64,000 nt of DNA, from assembly GCA_910574935.1 (NCBI GenBank), contig CAJTCU010000014.1, forward strand, positions 1 through 64,000, written 5' to 3'. This document shows, piece after piece, positions 1 to 7,541 of this stretch (position 1 is the stretch's first letter; every line of letters begins with the position of its first letter). Under the pieces are notes generated by a model that saw nothing but the letters and a program-made list of their open reading frames with translations, did not search any database and had not been told where the DNA came from. A program made the translations under genes and the position numbers. The stretch comes from Oscillospiraceae bacterium. GTDB lineage: Bacteria; Bacillota; Clostridia; Oscillospirales; Acutalibacteraceae.

Positions 1-2
1 CC

Positions 3-227
3 CGCCACAACGTAGGTGCAGATTCCCTGTTCCGTACCCAGGATTATCTGGACCATTTTGGAGACCTTGTGCAGAACAGGCTGCTGATGGCGGGAATCGC
101 CCTGGCGCTTATCCTACTCACAATTTTAATCTATGAAGCAAAAAGAAAGGGGAAATTCGGTGGAAATGCATTCTTCAAAAAAACGGTTTCCAGTATTAGA
201 GATCGCAAAAATCAATCTCAGGCATAA
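3..227 (+). CDS. C-terminal end of a membrane protein, probably an ABC-2 type permease (start outside window)
   Basis: The reading frame enters from the left edge and ends at TAA 225-227. The visible 74 residues contain one strongly hydrophobic helix (LLMAGIALALILLTILIY) followed by a basic tail, the usual end of a multi-span ABC-2 permease. Its last 20 or so codons overlap the start of the next permease-like gene, so the two are probably translationally coupled subunits of one exporter. Family assignment rests on context and hydrophobicity only. Confidence 0.5.
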   Translation, partial: RHNVGADSLFRTQDYLDHFGDLVQNRLLMAGIALALILLTILIYEAKRKGKFGGNAFFKKTVSSIRDRKNQSQA

Positions 228-807
228 CGCACTTTTGTCCATGGGGGTCTCAGTCCTCTTATGCCTTGTCACTCCGCTATTTATCGGCACAGCCAATCTG
301 GATCACAATTCCGCTGCCATGCCACTGGAGATGTTTGTCTCTCTAATTGGCGTTGTGCTGCTGACGCCGGTATTTCAGCCGGAGCAGAACGAGGAAATTG
401 ACGACCTGGTATCTTCCAAGTATTGCAGCACAGCAAAGGTCCACCTGATACGAACGGTGTATTCGGTAGGGGTTGCCGCCCTGCTGATCTGTGCATTTAC
501 CGTATTTATGAAACAGCAAAGCTGCGATGTCTCGCCGGTTCTGGCGCTTGGAACCATAGCAGACGCCCTGTTCTTAGGTTCCATGGGGATGCTGACCTCA
601 GCAGTTACAGGAAACACAGTCATCGGATATATGCCGCCGCTGCTGTACTATGCGCTTAATATCGGTATGGGGCCAAAGCTGGGAAGCTTTTACCTGTTTT
701 CTATGGTCACAGGCAGCTACACAGCAAAGCTGTGGCTGTTCCTGGTGGGAATTCTGATGATGGTAGCAGCTTTATTCTATCAAAGGCTCCGTAAACGGAT
801 GGCTTAA
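160..807 (+). CDS. Six-helix ABC transporter permease-like membrane protein
   Basis: About 215 residues with roughly six hydrophobic segments, for example SMGVSVLLCLVTPLFIG near the N-terminus and LFLVGILMMVAALF at the C-terminus, so it is an integral membrane protein. GTG at 160 is preferred because AAAGGGG lies about 8 bases upstream; an ATG at 133 in the same frame lacks a good ribosome binding site. It overlaps the preceding permease end, and an ABC ATPase remnant lies about 300 bp downstream, suggesting an exporter cluster. The substrate is not visible. A strong terminator follows at 814. Confidence 0.55.
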   Translation: MEMHSSKKRFPVLEIAKINLRHNALLSMGVSVLLCLVTPLFIGTANLDHNSAAMPLEMFVSLIGVVLLTPVFQPEQNEEIDDLVSSKYCSTAKVHLIRTVYSVGVAALLICAFTVFMKQQSCDVSPVLALGTIADALFLGSMGMLTSAVTGNTVIGYMPPLLYYALNIGMGPKLGSFYLFSMVTGSYTAKLWLFLVGILMMVAALFYQRLRKRMA

Positions 808-813
808 TAACAA

Positions 814-855
814 GGACATCAATACACAGTGTTCGCTGTGTGTTGGTGTCCTTTT
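814..855 (+). terminator. Rho-independent terminator after the permease gene
   Basis: A long hairpin with GGACA on the left arm and TGTCC on the right, an ACACAG/CTGTGT inner stem and a TTTT run after it, 7 bases after the permease stop codon. The following 250 bases up to 1103 hold no convincing gene. Confidence 0.8.
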
Positions 856-1103
856 GCTATATGTACTAATATTGAGATTGGACGGCAATTTGGCGAAAGT
901 GGCGCTTTCCGGCAGGAGACCATAGAGGCATTCTCCATACCGGAATATCTTTCGGAGAGGCAGATTCGTATGTCGAATGGTCCGCTCCGGTATGTGCAGA
1001 GGTTTGTAATGCGGTATTTTGCCAAACGGCTAGGGTGCAGGACGAAGTTGGATGCAAAGCCGTTTTGTGAGAAAGAATTACAAGAAACGCAGGAGGAAAC
1101 GAT

Positions 1104-1670
1104 ATGATACAAGTTCATGAGGTAATCAAAACCTTTGATGGAAAAGAAATATTACGGAATCTGAATTTGAACGTGGAACGTGGTACGATTTATGGGCTCC
1201 TCGGAGCCAACGGCGCCGGAAAGACCACTACATTTAAATTGATTTCCGGTTTGCTGCAGCCAACTGCCGGAAGCATTCATTTTAGCGGAGAAGTCATCCA
1301 GACCCAGAATAAAGAGTTCCTGAAAGAGATGGGCGTCTTAATTGAAACACCGGTATTTTATGAGCATTTATCAGCGGGAGAAAATCTGGAGATTCATTTA
1401 GCTTATATGGGTTGTGATACCGCAGACATTGATAACAGTTTGCAGGTGGTGGGACTTGCTGATACCGGGAAAAAGGCTGTTTCCAAGTTTTCTCTTGGCA
1501 TGAAGCAGCGCTTGGCCATTGCAAGGGCAATCAGCCATACACCGAAGCTTTTGGTGCTGGATGAGCCGGTCAACGGTCTGGATCCTATTGGAATCCGGCA
1601 AATGCGGGAACTGTTCTTGTCGCTGGTCAAAGATCAAGACATGAAATCGGTTATGATAAAATTACATTGA
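1104..1670 (+). pseudogene. ABC transporter ATP-binding subunit, C-terminus lost in a deletion fusion
   Basis: Residues 1 to about 178 are a normal ABC-2 export ATPase: Walker A (GANGAGKTT), signature (FSLGMKQRLAIARA), Walker B (LLVLDEP) and the D-loop NGLDP. After VKDQDM the expected H-loop region is missing, and the frame runs into DNA that codes, in another frame, for a TetR regulator. The protein stops after 188 residues, where relatives are about 300. AGGAGG precedes the ATG. The missing switch histidine predicts a dead ATPase. A deletion between two neighbouring genes explains it best. Confidence 0.8.
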
Positions 1671-2155
1671 AATTGCTCGCTGAACACTTAAACGTTCAGC
1701 CTCCGTCCCTTTATAATCATATTAAAGGGATAGAGGAACTGCAAAAGGAAATCATGCTCTTTGGCTGGAGGCAAATGGATCAAGCTATGACGGATGCGGC
1801 TGTATGTGTCAGCGGGTATGATGCGTTGGAGGCAATCTGCCGCGCGTTTTATAAGTACGCAACTGAAAATCCTGGCGTTTTCAATGCGATGCTTTGGTAC
1901 AACAAATTTGAAAGTGAGGAAACGCAGAATGCCACGAAAGAGATGTTTTCCATAATATATAAAGCTTTCACCATGCTTAATATATCAAAGGAAAACAGCG
2001 AACACCTGATACGCACATATCGTGGATTCTTGGAAGGCTTCGCATTACTGGTAAATAACAATGCGTTTGGGAATCCGGTATCTATTGAGAAAAGTTTTGA
2101 AATTTCACTGCGGATTTTGATAGCAGGAACAAAGGCGCTGGAGGGACAAAAATAG
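1643..2155 (+). pseudogene. TetR-family regulator lacking its N-terminus
   Basis: In the frame that starts at about 1643 the sequence reads IGYDKITLKLLAEHLNVQ followed by PPSLYNHIKGIEEL, the second half of a TetR helix-turn-helix, and then a roughly 120-residue C-terminal ligand-binding domain of the WHG/TetR_C_33 type. The first 20 to 25 residues and the start codon are absent because the ABC ATPase gene is joined here. A TTG at 1667 could start a truncated product without an intact DNA-binding domain. It probably once regulated the neighbouring exporter. Confidence 0.75.
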
Positions 2156-2194
2156 GGGACGCAGAGAATAAATACAACATGGATTCTAAAATAT

Positions 2195-2851
2195 TTGACA
2201 GACTTAAATGAGCATAACAACCGGGAATGGTTTAACGCGCATAAAGCGGAAACGAAAGCGGTAACGGAACAATTTGAAGAACTGGTTCAGGCGCTGATTC
2301 TGCGTATCGGAGAGTTTGACAGCAGCGTTTTACATATTCAACCCAAGGACACTGCCTTTACGTTGATTCGCTACCCCCGGTTCGGACAGGACAGGACCCC
2401 ATATAATCCGGTATTTCGCGCCCATATTGCCTCTAAAGGGAAGCAGCCTGTTCCGGTGGGATATTATCTGATAATCAAGCCGGGGAACCAGTCCTATCTC
2501 GGTGGTGGCCTGTTTGCCAATTCATTTCGGAATGCAGCCAAAATGATCCGTGACTATATCACAGAGTTCGGTGAAGAATTTGACGAGATCATCCATACGC
2601 CGGAGTTTGAAAAATACTTTACGGTACAGGGGACATCGCTTTTGCGTATTCCCTCCGGATATGACAGGGAGCATCCCCAGGCGGAATACTTAAAGTTTAA
2701 AAGCTGGTATTTGAAGTATTCGGTAGCAGACGAAGTTATCGCTGATGCGGAGCAATTTGTGGAAGAGGTCGCAAAGCTGTTCCGCATTATGAAACCATTC
2801 AATGACTATCTGAACAAAGCCCTTGAAGGATTTCAGATGCCAACAAGATAA
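2195..2851 (+). CDS. DUF2461 family protein
   Basis: A match to the DUF2461 (TIGR02453) family of unknown function, with the conserved NNREWF block near the N-terminus, a RYPRFGQDRTPY core and a GGGLFANS motif. The annotated start is TTG 2195. The frame stays open upstream to 2156, and family members usually begin about 9 residues earlier; at that place (2168) there is ATA, 8 bases after AGGGGA. The original ATG may have mutated to ATA, so the gene could be poorly expressed. It follows the broken TetR gene closely. Confidence 0.75.
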   Translation: MTDLNEHNNREWFNAHKAETKAVTEQFEELVQALILRIGEFDSSVLHIQPKDTAFTLIRYPRFGQDRTPYNPVFRAHIASKGKQPVPVGYYLIIKPGNQSYLGGGLFANSFRNAAKMIRDYITEFGEEFDEIIHTPEFEKYFTVQGTSLLRIPSGYDREHPQAEYLKFKSWYLKYSVADEVIADAEQFVEEVAKLFRIMKPFNDYLNKALEGFQMPTR

Positions 2852-2914
2852 AGCATTAGTTTGGAATTTATTTATGAATATCTCTGTGAAGCAATGCCGG
2901 ACCGGACAGCCGAT

Positions 2915-2943
2915 TTGACAAACTCACACAGAAATAGTATAAT
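2915..2943 (+). promoter_or_regulatory. Consensus sigma-A promoter of the thiamine operon
   Basis: TTGACA (2915-2920) and TATAAT (2938-2943) separated by exactly 17 bases, both perfect consensus boxes. Transcription would start near 2950, directly at the first TPP riboswitch. Confidence 0.9.
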
Positions 2944-2951
2944 AATTAAAA

Positions 2952-3030
2952 AGCAGGGGGACTACTGCGTAGTTGAGAAGGTAAAACCTGACCCTTTGAA
3001 CCTGTTGGCCAATACCAACGTAGGGAGCTG
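2952..3030 (+). promoter_or_regulatory. TPP riboswitch 1 (THI element)
   Basis: Shows the conserved THI box parts: UUGAGA in the pyrimidine-sensing arm, CCCUUUGAACCUG, then AAUACCAACGUAGGGAG. The aptamer is followed 25 bases later by a terminator hairpin, so TPP binding should cause early termination. It is the first of two tandem aptamers ahead of tenA. The core agrees with the Rfam TPP consensus as I know it, except for C to U in the CUGAGA box, which may be paired as a wobble. Confidence 0.93.
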
Positions 3031-3054
3031 AATGAATACGACGATTGTATTTTC

Positions 3055-3082
3055 AGGATGCTCCATGTGGGCGTCCTTTTGT
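3055..3082 (+). terminator. Terminator of TPP riboswitch 1
   Basis: GGATGC (3056-3061) pairs with GCGTCC (3071-3076) with one G-T wobble, followed by TTTT. It is positioned as the expression platform of the first aptamer. Confidence 0.75.
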
Positions 3083-3110
3083 TTTTCAATTTAATACTGA
3101 TAATCTGTGT

Positions 3111-3190
3111 TTGCGAGGGAACTGAACAAGTTGAAAAAGGTTAAGACCTGACCTCTGGACCTGTCGGCTAATACCGGCGTAGGGAAGCAA
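3111..3190 (+). promoter_or_regulatory. TPP riboswitch 2 (diverged THI element)
   Basis: A second THI element with closing stem TTGC/GCAA and the 3-prime consensus AAUACCGGCGUAGGGAAG. Two core positions differ from copy 1: the pyrimidine-binding bulge reads UUGAAA instead of UUGAGA, and the UGAACC block reads UGGACC. It has its own terminator at 3217. The divergence could weaken TPP binding or shift the response threshold. Confidence 0.88.
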
Positions 3191-3216
3191 TTTCTTACGC
3201 CCGTACTGCGTCTGAA

Positions 3217-3251
3217 AGAGCTTCCGATTGATTTGGAAGCTCTCTTTTTTT
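3217..3251 (+). terminator. Terminator of TPP riboswitch 2
   Basis: A perfect nine-base stem AGAGCTTCC / GGAAGCTCT followed by CTTTTTTTT. It is the last control point before tenA, 48 bases upstream of the start codon. Confidence 0.9.
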
Positions 3252-3299
3252 ACCCTCTGGGGCATGGAGAATCGGAACAGTCATAGGAGGAAACAAATT

Positions 3300-3950
3300 A
3301 TGTCATTTATGAAAGAGGTACTGGAAAAGAATATCCCCATCTGGGACAAATGCATGGCTACGCCGTTTGTGCAGGAGATGAAAGAAGGAACGTTGCCCTT
3401 TGAATGCTTTAAAGATTATATGATTCAGGACAGCATTTACCTGAAGCATTATGCACGAGTTTACGGGAAAGAGATCTATCATGCCAAATCACTGCGGGAG
3501 ATCCAGCTTTATTATTCCGTGTTGAGTTTCGTTAAGGATACGGAATCTGCGGTACGGCTGAAGTATCTGGAACGGTTCGGTATGACGGACGATGATATCG
3601 AGTCTATTGCTCCTCTGCCGGAAAATCAACGGTATATTGATTTTTTACTGGAAACTGCGGAACAGGGGGATGATAAGGAAATGCTGATGGCAGTCCTTCC
3701 CTGCATGATGAGTTACAGTTACATTTTCCGAAAGCTGGCGGGGGACCCTGCAAGCCGAAACTCAAGATACTGGGATTTTATTGAGGATTATGCGGACGAT
3801 ATCTATGCCAGGAGCTGTGAGGAATGGTCGCAGTTTGCAGATGAGAAATGCGAAGGTGTTTCCGATACCGAAAAAGAAAAGCTGAGCAAAATTTTTGAAA
3901 CGGCAAGCATCCTGGAACTTGACTTTTGGAAAATGCCATACCGGAGGTAG
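3300..3950 (+). CDS. tenA: Thiaminase II / aminopyrimidine aminohydrolase TenA
   Basis: A 216-residue TenA-family protein, the normal length. It hydrolyses aminomethyl-HMP from degraded thiamine to HMP, and thiamine itself slowly, in the cytoplasm. The catalytic cysteine is Cys135 in LPCMMSY; the FKDYMIQDSIYL block supplies Asp44 and Tyr47, and the C-terminal region keeps a paired glutamate area. The ATG at 3300 has AGGAGG upstream. It is the first gene of a tightly packed operon under tandem TPP riboswitches, which fits a salvage role feeding HMP to ThiD. Confidence 0.93.
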   Translation: MSFMKEVLEKNIPIWDKCMATPFVQEMKEGTLPFECFKDYMIQDSIYLKHYARVYGKEIYHAKSLREIQLYYSVLSFVKDTESAVRLKYLERFGMTDDDIESIAPLPENQRYIDFLLETAEQGDDKEMLMAVLPCMMSYSYIFRKLAGDPASRNSRYWDFIEDYADDIYARSCEEWSQFADEKCEGVSDTEKEKLSKIFETASILELDFWKMPYRR

Positions 3951-3954
3951 AGAT

Positions 3955-4677
3955 TTGAAGAAAGGGATTTGTTATATAGTCGGTGCGGGAGACTGGTTTG
4001 AGATGGATTTTCGACCGGCGGAAAATGATTTTGTGATAGCTGCAGACGCAGGGCTTCGGTATCTGGAACAGGTTGGAATCTCGGCAGATCTCGTTATTGG
4101 AGATTTTGATACCCTGGAAGAAATCCCAACAGGCGCAAATGTTGTCCGGCTGAACTGTGAGAAAGATGATACGGATATGCTTGCAGCAGTCCGCGAGGGG
4201 ATAAAGGCCGGATATAAGGAGTTTCATATCTATGGCGGAACCGGCGGGAGAATCGATCATACATTGGCAAACCTGCAGGTGCTGGCATATCTTGCCGGGA
4301 ACGGGATGCAAGGGTTTCTGCATTGCCCTCAGAATGAATTATTGCGTCCGGTAGATAAAAAGTTGAAAAATTGCGGGTATAATAAAATGCCCGAGAATAC
4401 CCCAAAGCAGGAGAGCGTGATTACAGCAATTACGGATGGAGAATTATCCTTTTTACCGGTTCCTTACGGCTACATATCCGTATTCTCCTATTCCGAAAAA
4501 GCGGAAGGAGTTTATCTGCAAGGTTTAAAATATCCGCTGGAGAATGCAGTGCTTACCAATACCTTTCCTATTGGTACAAGCAATGAGTTTATCGGGAAGA
4601 AAAGCAGGATTGCCGTTAAAAGCGGCACACTGATGGTTGTCTTCCCCAAAGAAGCAAAGGAGAAAATGATATGTTGA
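3955..4677 (+). CDS. thiN: Thiamine pyrophosphokinase
   Basis: Transfers pyrophosphate from ATP to thiamine, giving TPP. The signature motifs are present: VIGDFDTLEE, KDDTDMLAAV and GGTGGRIDHTLANLQ, followed by the C-terminal beta-sandwich that binds thiamine (FPIGTSNEFIGKKSRIAV). TTG 3955 is chosen as start, 8 bases after GGAGG, only 4 bases after the tenA stop; an in-frame ATG at 3895 lies inside tenA. The gene overlaps thiD by 7 bases. Together with TenA, ThiD and ThiE this gives both salvage and phosphorylation of thiamine. Confidence 0.92.
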   Translation: MKKGICYIVGAGDWFEMDFRPAENDFVIAADAGLRYLEQVGISADLVIGDFDTLEEIPTGANVVRLNCEKDDTDMLAAVREGIKAGYKEFHIYGGTGGRIDHTLANLQVLAYLAGNGMQGFLHCPQNELLRPVDKKLKNCGYNKMPENTPKQESVITAITDGELSFLPVPYGYISVFSYSEKAEGVYLQGLKYPLENAVLTNTFPIGTSNEFIGKKSRIAVKSGTLMVVFPKEAKEKMIC

Positions 4678-5495
4678 AAAAAGTATTAACGATTGCTGGG
4701 TCCGATTGCAGCGGCGGCGCAGGTATACAAGCGGATCTAAAGACATTTACCGCCCATGGTGTATTCGGTATGAGCGTCATTGTTTCCGTTGTGGCAGAGA
4801 ACACGAGCAGGGTAATCGACATTCAGGATATTACGCCGGATATGATTGGAAAACAGATTGACGCGGTATTTGAGGATATCGAAGTAGATGCAGTTAAGGT
4901 AGGAATGCTGTCAACACCGGAATGTATGGGAGCAGTTGCCGAAAAGCTGCGTCAGTATCAGCCAAAGCATGTGGTAATAGATCCGGTTATGTATGCGAAG
5001 AACGGATGCCCTCTCATGGAACCGTCTGCTGTGGATGCCTTGATTAAAACAATCCTGCCGCTGGCTGATGTGCTGACACCGAACATTCCGGAGGCTGAAC
5101 GGATTACTGGATTACAGATTCAGTCTGTGAAGGATATGGAGAGAGCAGCTGAAAGGATTTACGCTATGGGAAGTAAGGCGGTAGTTATAAAAGGCGGTCA
5201 TGCTGTTGGAAACGCATTGGATGTCCTTTTTGACGGAAATCAGATGTACCATTTTGAAACGGAGCGGATTGATACCAAGAACACACATGGCACAGGCTGC
5301 ACTTTTTCCTCCGCTATTGCCTCACAATTGGCAAAAGGAGCAGATATTTATAAAGCAGTGGAGAGCGCAAAGGCTTATGTAACTACGGCGATTGCCCATT
5401 CCCTTGCTATCGGAAAAGGCTGCGGACCGACGCATCATTTTTATGACCTTTACAGGCACGGCTTACCGAAGCAGGAAAGTGAGGACATAGGATGA
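4671..5495 (+). CDS. thiD: Hydroxymethylpyrimidine/phosphomethylpyrimidine kinase
   Basis: A ribokinase-fold kinase that phosphorylates HMP twice to HMP-PP. It shows GSDCSGGAGIQADLKTF at the N-terminus and the anion-hole/catalytic loop NTHGTGCTFSSAIAS in the C-terminal third, over 274 residues, a typical ThiD length. It overlaps thiN by 7 bases and thiE by 4 (ATGA), indicating translational coupling. Its product joins thiazole phosphate in the ThiE reaction. Confidence 0.95.
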   Translation: MLKKVLTIAGSDCSGGAGIQADLKTFTAHGVFGMSVIVSVVAENTSRVIDIQDITPDMIGKQIDAVFEDIEVDAVKVGMLSTPECMGAVAEKLRQYQPKHVVIDPVMYAKNGCPLMEPSAVDALIKTILPLADVLTPNIPEAERITGLQIQSVKDMERAAERIYAMGSKAVVIKGGHAVGNALDVLFDGNQMYHFETERIDTKNTHGTGCTFSSAIASQLAKGADIYKAVESAKAYVTTAIAHSLAIGKGCGPTHHFYDLYRHGLPKQESEDIG

Positions 5496-6130
5496 AAGTG
5501 GATTATACCTTATATCTTGTGACAGACCGGAGATTGATGCGTACCCAGACCTTGACCGAAGCAGTGAAACAGGCCATCCTCGGCGGCTGTACGATGGTAC
5601 AGCTTCGGGAAAAAGACAGCTCTTCTAAGGTGTTTTTACAGCAGGCACAGGAAGTAAAGAGAATTACGGATCAGTATCAGGTGCCGCTGATCATTAACGA
5701 CCGGCTGGATATTGCCTTGGCGGTCGGAGCTTTTGGCATACATATCGGGCAGAACGACCTGCCTGTTCCGGTTGTCAGGCAGATTATCGGTAAAGATATG
5801 CTTCTGGGTGTCTCCGTATCCTCGGTTGAGGAAGCAGGTCAGGCTATGGAAGACGGAGCCGACTATCTGGGAGTTGGTGCTATGTTTACGACTGGCACGA
5901 AAACGGATGCAGGTATGGTTTCAATGGAAGAACTCATCAGAATCCGGCGTATAACGAATCTGCCAATCGTTGTGATCGGCGGCATAAACAGAGAGAACGC
6001 AGGTGCGTTCCGCCCTATGGGAATTGACGGTCTGGCAGTGGTTTCCTCTATTATAGGTCAGTCGGATATCCGAAAGGCAGCAGGAGAAATAAAAAAGGCA
6101 TTTTATTGGGAGGCAGACGATGAAGTTTAA
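5492..6130 (+). CDS. thiE: Thiamine-phosphate synthase
   Basis: A TIM-barrel enzyme joining HMP-PP and thiazole phosphate into thiamine phosphate. Family blocks are clear: YLVTDRRLM, VQLREKDSSSK, INDRLDIALAVGAFGIHIGQ, GVSVSSVEEA and GVGAMFTTGTKTDA; 212 residues. No thiazole kinase gene (thiM) is in this operon, so thiazole phosphate must come from elsewhere or from de novo synthesis. The last codons overlap the start of the HAD gene. Confidence 0.95.
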   Translation: MKVDYTLYLVTDRRLMRTQTLTEAVKQAILGGCTMVQLREKDSSSKVFLQQAQEVKRITDQYQVPLIINDRLDIALAVGAFGIHIGQNDLPVPVVRQIIGKDMLLGVSVSSVEEAGQAMEDGADYLGVGAMFTTGTKTDAGMVSMEELIRIRRITNLPIVVIGGINRENAGAFRPMGIDGLAVVSSIIGQSDIRKAAGEIKKAFYWEADDEV

Positions 6131-6776
6131 AGCGGCGATATTTGATTTAGATGGTACACTTCTAAACTCCATGGATGTCTGGAAGCAGATAGATATCTCG
6201 TTTTTGCAGAAGAGGGGACTGCCGGTTCCCGCTGATTATGTGACGGAGATTTGTTCACGCAGCTTTGCAGAGGCGGCCCAGTATACGCTAGACCTATTTA
6301 AGCTTTCTGAAAAAGTGGAAGATATGGTCAAGGAGTGGGAAGAGATGGCTGTGTACGAGTACGCACACAATGTAGAACTGATGCCGCACACATTGGAATA
6401 TATCCTGAAGCTCAAGGATATGGGTGTTAAGCTGGCAGTTGCTACTGGTCTTCCGGAGAAGCTATATCTTCCCTGTCTGGAAAATAACGGTGTACTGGAA
6501 CTGTTTGATGTCTGCTGTTCCACGGATGAAGTAAAACGGGGCAAAGAGTATCCGGATATATTTGCATTTGCAGCACAAAAATTAGACGTCTGCCCGGAAC
6601 AATGTCTGGTCTTTGATGATGTTCTTCCGGCAGTCAGAAGCGCAAAGCAGTCTGGTATGCTTGTCTGTGGCGTATATGATAAATACTCTGCGCACCACCG
6701 TACTGAGATGGAGCAGATTGCCGACGGATACCTGATAGACTTCAAGGATGCTCCCTTGCCGGATTGCGCGGGCTAA
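6120..6776 (+). CDS. HAD-superfamily phosphatase of the thiamine operon
   Basis: 218 residues with HAD motif I DLDGTLLNS (nucleophile Asp), a motif II region LAVATGLP, a conserved lysine in KRGKEYPD, and motif IV VFDDVLPA. The helical cap lies between motifs I and II, as in beta-phosphoglucomutase-like members. Its start overlaps thiE by 11 bases, so it is cotranscribed. Context suggests a phosphatase acting on thiamine phosphate or a thiamine intermediate; the sequence alone cannot fix the substrate. Confidence 0.85.
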   Translation: MKFKAAIFDLDGTLLNSMDVWKQIDISFLQKRGLPVPADYVTEICSRSFAEAAQYTLDLFKLSEKVEDMVKEWEEMAVYEYAHNVELMPHTLEYILKLKDMGVKLAVATGLPEKLYLPCLENNGVLELFDVCCSTDEVKRGKEYPDIFAFAAQKLDVCPEQCLVFDDVLPAVRSAKQSGMLVCGVYDKYSAHHRTEMEQIADGYLIDFKDAPLPDCAG

Positions 6777-6778
6777 CG

Positions 6779-7252
6779 ATGCAGGAAATATGGGATTTGT
6801 ATGATAGGGATGGAAAGAGAACCGAAAAAACAGTGCTGCGTGGTATGCCAATCCCGGAAGGCCTCTATCATCTTTCTGTGAGTGCATGGATATTGAACAG
6901 CAACGGACAGTATCTGCTCTCACAGCGCCATCCGGATAAACAGTACCCGTTGCGGTGGGAATGTACGGGCGGATGCGTTCTCGCCGGCGAAGACAGTCTC
7001 CAAGGGGTGCTCCGGGAAGTCAACGAAGAACTGGGAATATTATTAGAGCCTGATGGTGCGCAACTTCTTAGCCATACCAGACGGGACGAAACACAGGACT
7101 TCTATGATGTGTGGCAGTTTCAAACAGATATTGAACTATCGGAAATAAGGATGCAGGAGACCGAAATTGTGGCTGTCAAATTGGTAAACCGTGAGGAATT
7201 GCTTGCTATGTACCATCATGGAGAGTTACATCCGCTGCTCAAAATTGATTAA
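6779..7252 (+). CDS. NUDIX hydrolase of the thiamine operon
   Basis: 157 residues with a complete Nudix box: GCVLAGE, seven residues, then REVNEELGI. The N-terminal WDLYDRDGKRTEKTVLRG block resembles the IPP-isomerase-like/Tnr3-like Nudix group. ATG 6779 lies 2 bases after the HAD stop, so it is the last gene of the operon. Tnr3-type Nudix enzymes are known to hydrolyse damaged thiamine diphosphate analogues; a similar protective role here is inferred from the operon, not shown. Confidence 0.85.
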   Translation: MQEIWDLYDRDGKRTEKTVLRGMPIPEGLYHLSVSAWILNSNGQYLLSQRHPDKQYPLRWECTGGCVLAGEDSLQGVLREVNEELGILLEPDGAQLLSHTRRDETQDFYDVWQFQTDIELSEIRMQETEIVAVKLVNREELLAMYHHGELHPLLKID

Positions 7253-7323
7253 GTTGACAAAAAAAGTCGAGACAGTCTCTAAGCAGAAATATACAATGTA
7301 AAGTAAGTAATTTGTTCTTGCAT

Positions 7324-7338
7324 CTCACATGATGTGAG
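7324..7338. promoter_or_regulatory. Perfect palindrome, candidate operator
   Basis: CTCACAT g ATGTGAG, a perfect 7-base dyad around one central base, in the 289-base gap between the NUDIX gene and the AraC regulator. It may be the operator of the divergent or following regulator. Nothing else in the gap identifies the binding protein. Confidence 0.4.
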
Positions 7339-7455
7339 GTACTATACGAACCTTACCTATGAAAAAGAACAAAGCATGTAAAAATTGAAAAGACTTTCGT
7401 ATGGAATCTCTGAATCATTCTCAGGTGGTTCCTGCGAAAGAATATTTGCGCACGT

Positions 7456-7477
7456 AGGCTATCAATTTGTATAGCCT
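7456..7477. repeat. Inverted repeat upstream of the AraC gene
   Basis: AGGCTAT (7456-7462) and ATAGCCT (7471-7477), a perfect 7-base inverted repeat with an 8-base spacer, 65 bases before the araC-type start codon. It could be an operator or a short hairpin in the leader. Confidence 0.35.
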
Positions 7478-7541
7478 GAATGCGAGGAAACTTGTGAAAG
7501 GATAAGCTATAATGAAATGATAAAATAGCGGCAGATATATT

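Noticed and set aside
829-1107. 92-codon open frame between the terminator and the ABC ATPase
   Set aside because: It starts inside the terminator hairpin, has no ribosome binding site and no recognisable domain; the region is best called intergenic.
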